A stretch of 64,000 bases of DNA from Warburgia ugandensis (Eukaryota; Streptophyta; Magnoliopsida; Canellales; Canellaceae), in assembly GCA_035236585.1 (NCBI GenBank), contig CP141128.1:29045618-29109617 (forward strand), given 5' to 3'. Under the pieces are notes generated by a model. That model saw only the letters and a program-made list of their open reading frames with translations. It searched no databases and was not told where the DNA came from. The first letter of the stretch is position 1; each line of letters starts with the position of its first letter. Below are positions 61,259-64,000 of this stretch, piece by piece. Position numbers and translations under genes: made by a program.

Positions 61259-64000
61259 TATAACACCCCAAGTTTTTTCGGGTGTTATCTCCCTTTTTCA
61301 AAACATCACAACCATGATTAAAAGATAATTATAAGTACGCAACAATAATTTTAAGATGACACTAATATCAAATCCAACATCAAAATCAATAGTGCCTTTA
61401 TTTTAAAAATAATAGATATCCAAAAACATAAAAATGTGACCCAAGGTCTATCCATCATAACATTCCACCATACTTAAAGCAATGTCCATCATATGTCTAA
61501 CTGTTAGAATCAAATCCATATAATGAAAGTATACAGTTCATAAAGTAAGTTCAATTCGTAGGCCTCCTAATAACTATCATCGAGCTATCTATCAGTCAAA
61601 TCAAAGTTAGCCCCACTACTATCACTATCTCTCTATGGTCTTGCCCATCCTACTGTCATGCTCGAGATCTAAGGTATTGCAAAACAAAGCAATGCCTCAG
61701 CAAGCTATTGCTTGTGTAGGTAAATAGACATTTAATGTAATGATAAGGGAAACCAAAATTGGATAACAATATGGATATAGTGTGTAGATCAATTATCCAT
61801 GAAATTATAATTATCATAAGCAATACCAATATAATCTTAAAACATCATATACGATAAAACATGCATCTCATTGATTTAAAACATGATAATCTCAAGAATA
61901 TAAAGCATGATATGATCCAAAATCAATGAGCATACAATCATAATAGGGCACTCCAATGTATGTGGGTCCCACAAGTGTCCCATACACTCATATAACAGAT
62001 CATCAGTATTGATATCAAACCTCTGAGTGTCGTCACACCCAAGCATACAATAACATTTTCATTCTCCTCATGCAAGCATATAGAACTAGAGTATAGATCG
62101 TCATGCCACAGTGGCAACCCCTCCAAGGTCTTAACCACTACCGATCCCCATCAACACCATAACGGGAGACTTAATGTCTATCCTCATGGAAAGGCTCGGA
62201 CCAGTAGTGTGGACTATCCATGTTACCAAGCCCTTATCGGAAGCCATCTGTGGGCAGGTGTCTATCATATCACAATCACATCACAATTTTAGAGGGTGGG
62301 TGGCCGTCCTACTCCCTCCTAACATGACATCCATCGGGTGAGAGCACTTGTCATAAATCATAAAACACGAAAATCACGTATCACTTAAAACCAAGAGCAC
62401 TCATGGCTCACAATCCCCAAGGAATGCCCCTCATCTCTAGGTTAGCCTCTCAAAGGACTGGCCACCAAACCTCCACGGTCATGCTTATGATAACCCATCA
62501 GTTTCAATGGTGCAATATAGAAAGATAATTACTAATCATATATAAGATGCATGGTATTAATCTCATAAAACAATCAATCATAAACCCATTCAATACATTA
62601 TTGAAATCAAATATCAATCATAGCATAAAACTTTGTGTTTCACAAATCACGGACTAAATAAACAAGAGCAAATGAATTACAATCAACCACGATACTCTGA
62701 TAATGCAAGGTTTTAGAAATCAAAACATAGCATTAAATGTCACCACCTACCTCAATGAGGGATAACCCAAATCAAGCGTGTAATCCCCTTAGTTCGCATG
62801 CTCAAATGTACCTGTCAATATCACAGTACCTTTTTTGTGTCATTTATTGTCCCTCAATAAATTTCATCCTATGCCTTTCTCCCAATTTATACCTATTTTC
62901 ATATGAATTTATATAATGATCTCCCAGATCTAGATCATGGTCTTAATCAACCGTCTAGATCATTTGATTCATCTTTATGTACATGTTTATCTAGAGATTG
63001 GCATATATCTTTGTAATTACACATCAATCTGAGAGTCAGATCCCTCTTTGATCAGGCACTCCTAAGACACTTGATCAAATCATTGGTCAAGATCACTTCT
63101 TCTAAAAAATTCCTGGAGATCCAATCTTCTAATCCCCTAGATCATCTCATATTTGACACATGCAATCCATTTCTAAGGTCTAATTATCCATTGATCAGCT
63201 TGATTTAAGTTATTGAATAATATTTTATGATTTGACTCTATGTCATCAAAACAATTGCAACAGATGTTTTCGATCATGATTTAGATCTCTATAGCTCCCA
63301 AAATAAAGCTTTTAGTGAAATGACTTCATAAATTAATATATTAATTTATAGGGGTCAGGCAGTGTTTGCACCAATTTACACCAGCAACACGATTTACACC
63401 AGTTTATATATCCCCAAGACACCCCACTCCCAAAACACGCCGCGAAATGCACTGCATGCATCTTTGTCACCGAGACGCTCCTCCGCATGCATCCTAGTCG
63501 CCAAGATACCGAGCATTCCATCTTTCTGTGACACTACGCAAAAATGTCCTCGTGTACGTGCACGCAATGGTGTGCACCTGCACATTGTTTGCATTTGGGC
63601 ATCCTGCTCAGTGTCCTGGCGTCAGTGACAGGGAACCAATGTAGTTTCCATTGTCAAAGATGACGACCAGACTCCGATCATCACTAGTGACTCCCAGAGT
63701 TCCTGAAAATTGCAATTTTTATACCCTTCTGTTCGAAATTTTATATGCATTCATTTTTTGATATTCCTTTCGATTGATTCTGCCAAAAACTAAGGTTTTT
63801 TCTTGATTTTTCTTACGTTCCTAAAATTCTCCTACGTGCTATTTTGATTGATTTTTGAAGTCACCAACCATTGGATTTTCCTAAATTTTAAAGGGTTTGT
63901 TCTTGGGTTCATTACGCACAAGATAAACAATTCGATCATTGATTTGACACTATTTCCTCAACTTATTTACATGATTACAATAGGGTACATAGAGTCCTTG
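61259..64000 (-). repeat. E3 5' LTR, incomplete at window edge
   Basis: It matches 53274 to about 56060, with steady divergence. The end next to the primer site reads ...GTTATA, where the 3' LTR has ...GTTACA. From the partner length, about 0.6 kb should lie beyond the window. Confidence 0.88.

Larger units (their letters stand above)
53274..64000 (-). mobile_element. Element E3: decayed Tekay/Del-like chromovirus, cut by window end
   Basis: A minus-strand element: 3' LTR 53274-56593, polypurine tract, gag-pol 61121 to about 56650, primer site 61245-61256, and 5' LTR from 61259 to beyond 64000. The left flanking 5-mer is ttatt (53269-53273); its partner is outside the window. It has far more stops than E2 and is therefore probably older. 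Confidence 0.92.

Noticed and set aside
53274-64000. CRISPR array or bacterial island as the exciting system
   Set aside because: No regular spacers, cas genes or prokaryotic gene layout occur anywhere. All long repeats are LTRs with plant retrotransposon signatures.

Overview
This 64-kb window is plant nuclear DNA made almost wholly of nested transposable elements. Ty3/gypsy chromovirus LTR retrotransposons (Tekay/Del-like) and an Athila-like gypsy element dominate. The plant assignment rests on these families, on primer sites matching the 3' end of initiator tRNA-Met, and on captured fragments of plant nuclear genes. I cannot name the species. I see no intact stand-alone host gene, no rRNA, tRNA or CRISPR array, and no bacterial features.

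Layout. Positions 1-3.1 kb hold a decayed CACTA/Ulp1-like remnant (minus strand) and a LINE reverse-transcriptase remnant (plus). Positions 3.6-5.5 kb hold a microsatellite, a palindromic minisatellite and a truncated long LTR (M1). From 5.48 kb to beyond the right edge the backbone is one old Athila-like element (A, plus strand). Its gag is cut by element P (5840-28942), element E2 (29507-39145) and an LTR-like insertion I4 (39203-46337). Its pol lies at 46.4-50.1 kb. Its 3' LTR starts near 51750 and is cut at 53274 by element E3, which runs off the window.

P is a decayed Tekay-like element. Its 5' LTR is split by a stack of solo LTRs: L1 (8618-21177, plus) contains L2 (10720-19383, minus, same family), which contains M2 (11462-16261, minus). 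Exact 5-bp target-site duplications support each step (tgaaa, agtgg, atatc). M3 (39957-44945), a second complete M-type solo LTR of about 5 kb, sits inside I4 with duplication taagg. E2 is the best-preserved element: two LTRs of about 2.55 kb, primer site, polypurine tract, duplication ggttc, and a gag-pol broken by a few stops and one deletion. E3 is an older minus-strand relative.

The most unusual content is inside the L LTRs. L1 carries intron-free pieces of nuclear genes in a row: RAPTOR (TOR complex), mitochondrial ATP synthase beta, an unassigned piece, and a NIPA-type magnesium transporter. The RAPTOR and ATP synthase pieces are fused in frame. L2, at the matching place, carries a piece of a GTE bromodomain/ET protein instead. 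In both copies the cargo lies upstream of an AG|GTAGGTG donor-like motif that recurs in other LTR families here. A second shared LTR feature is a stem-loop near the 3' end, with a compensatory base change between copies.
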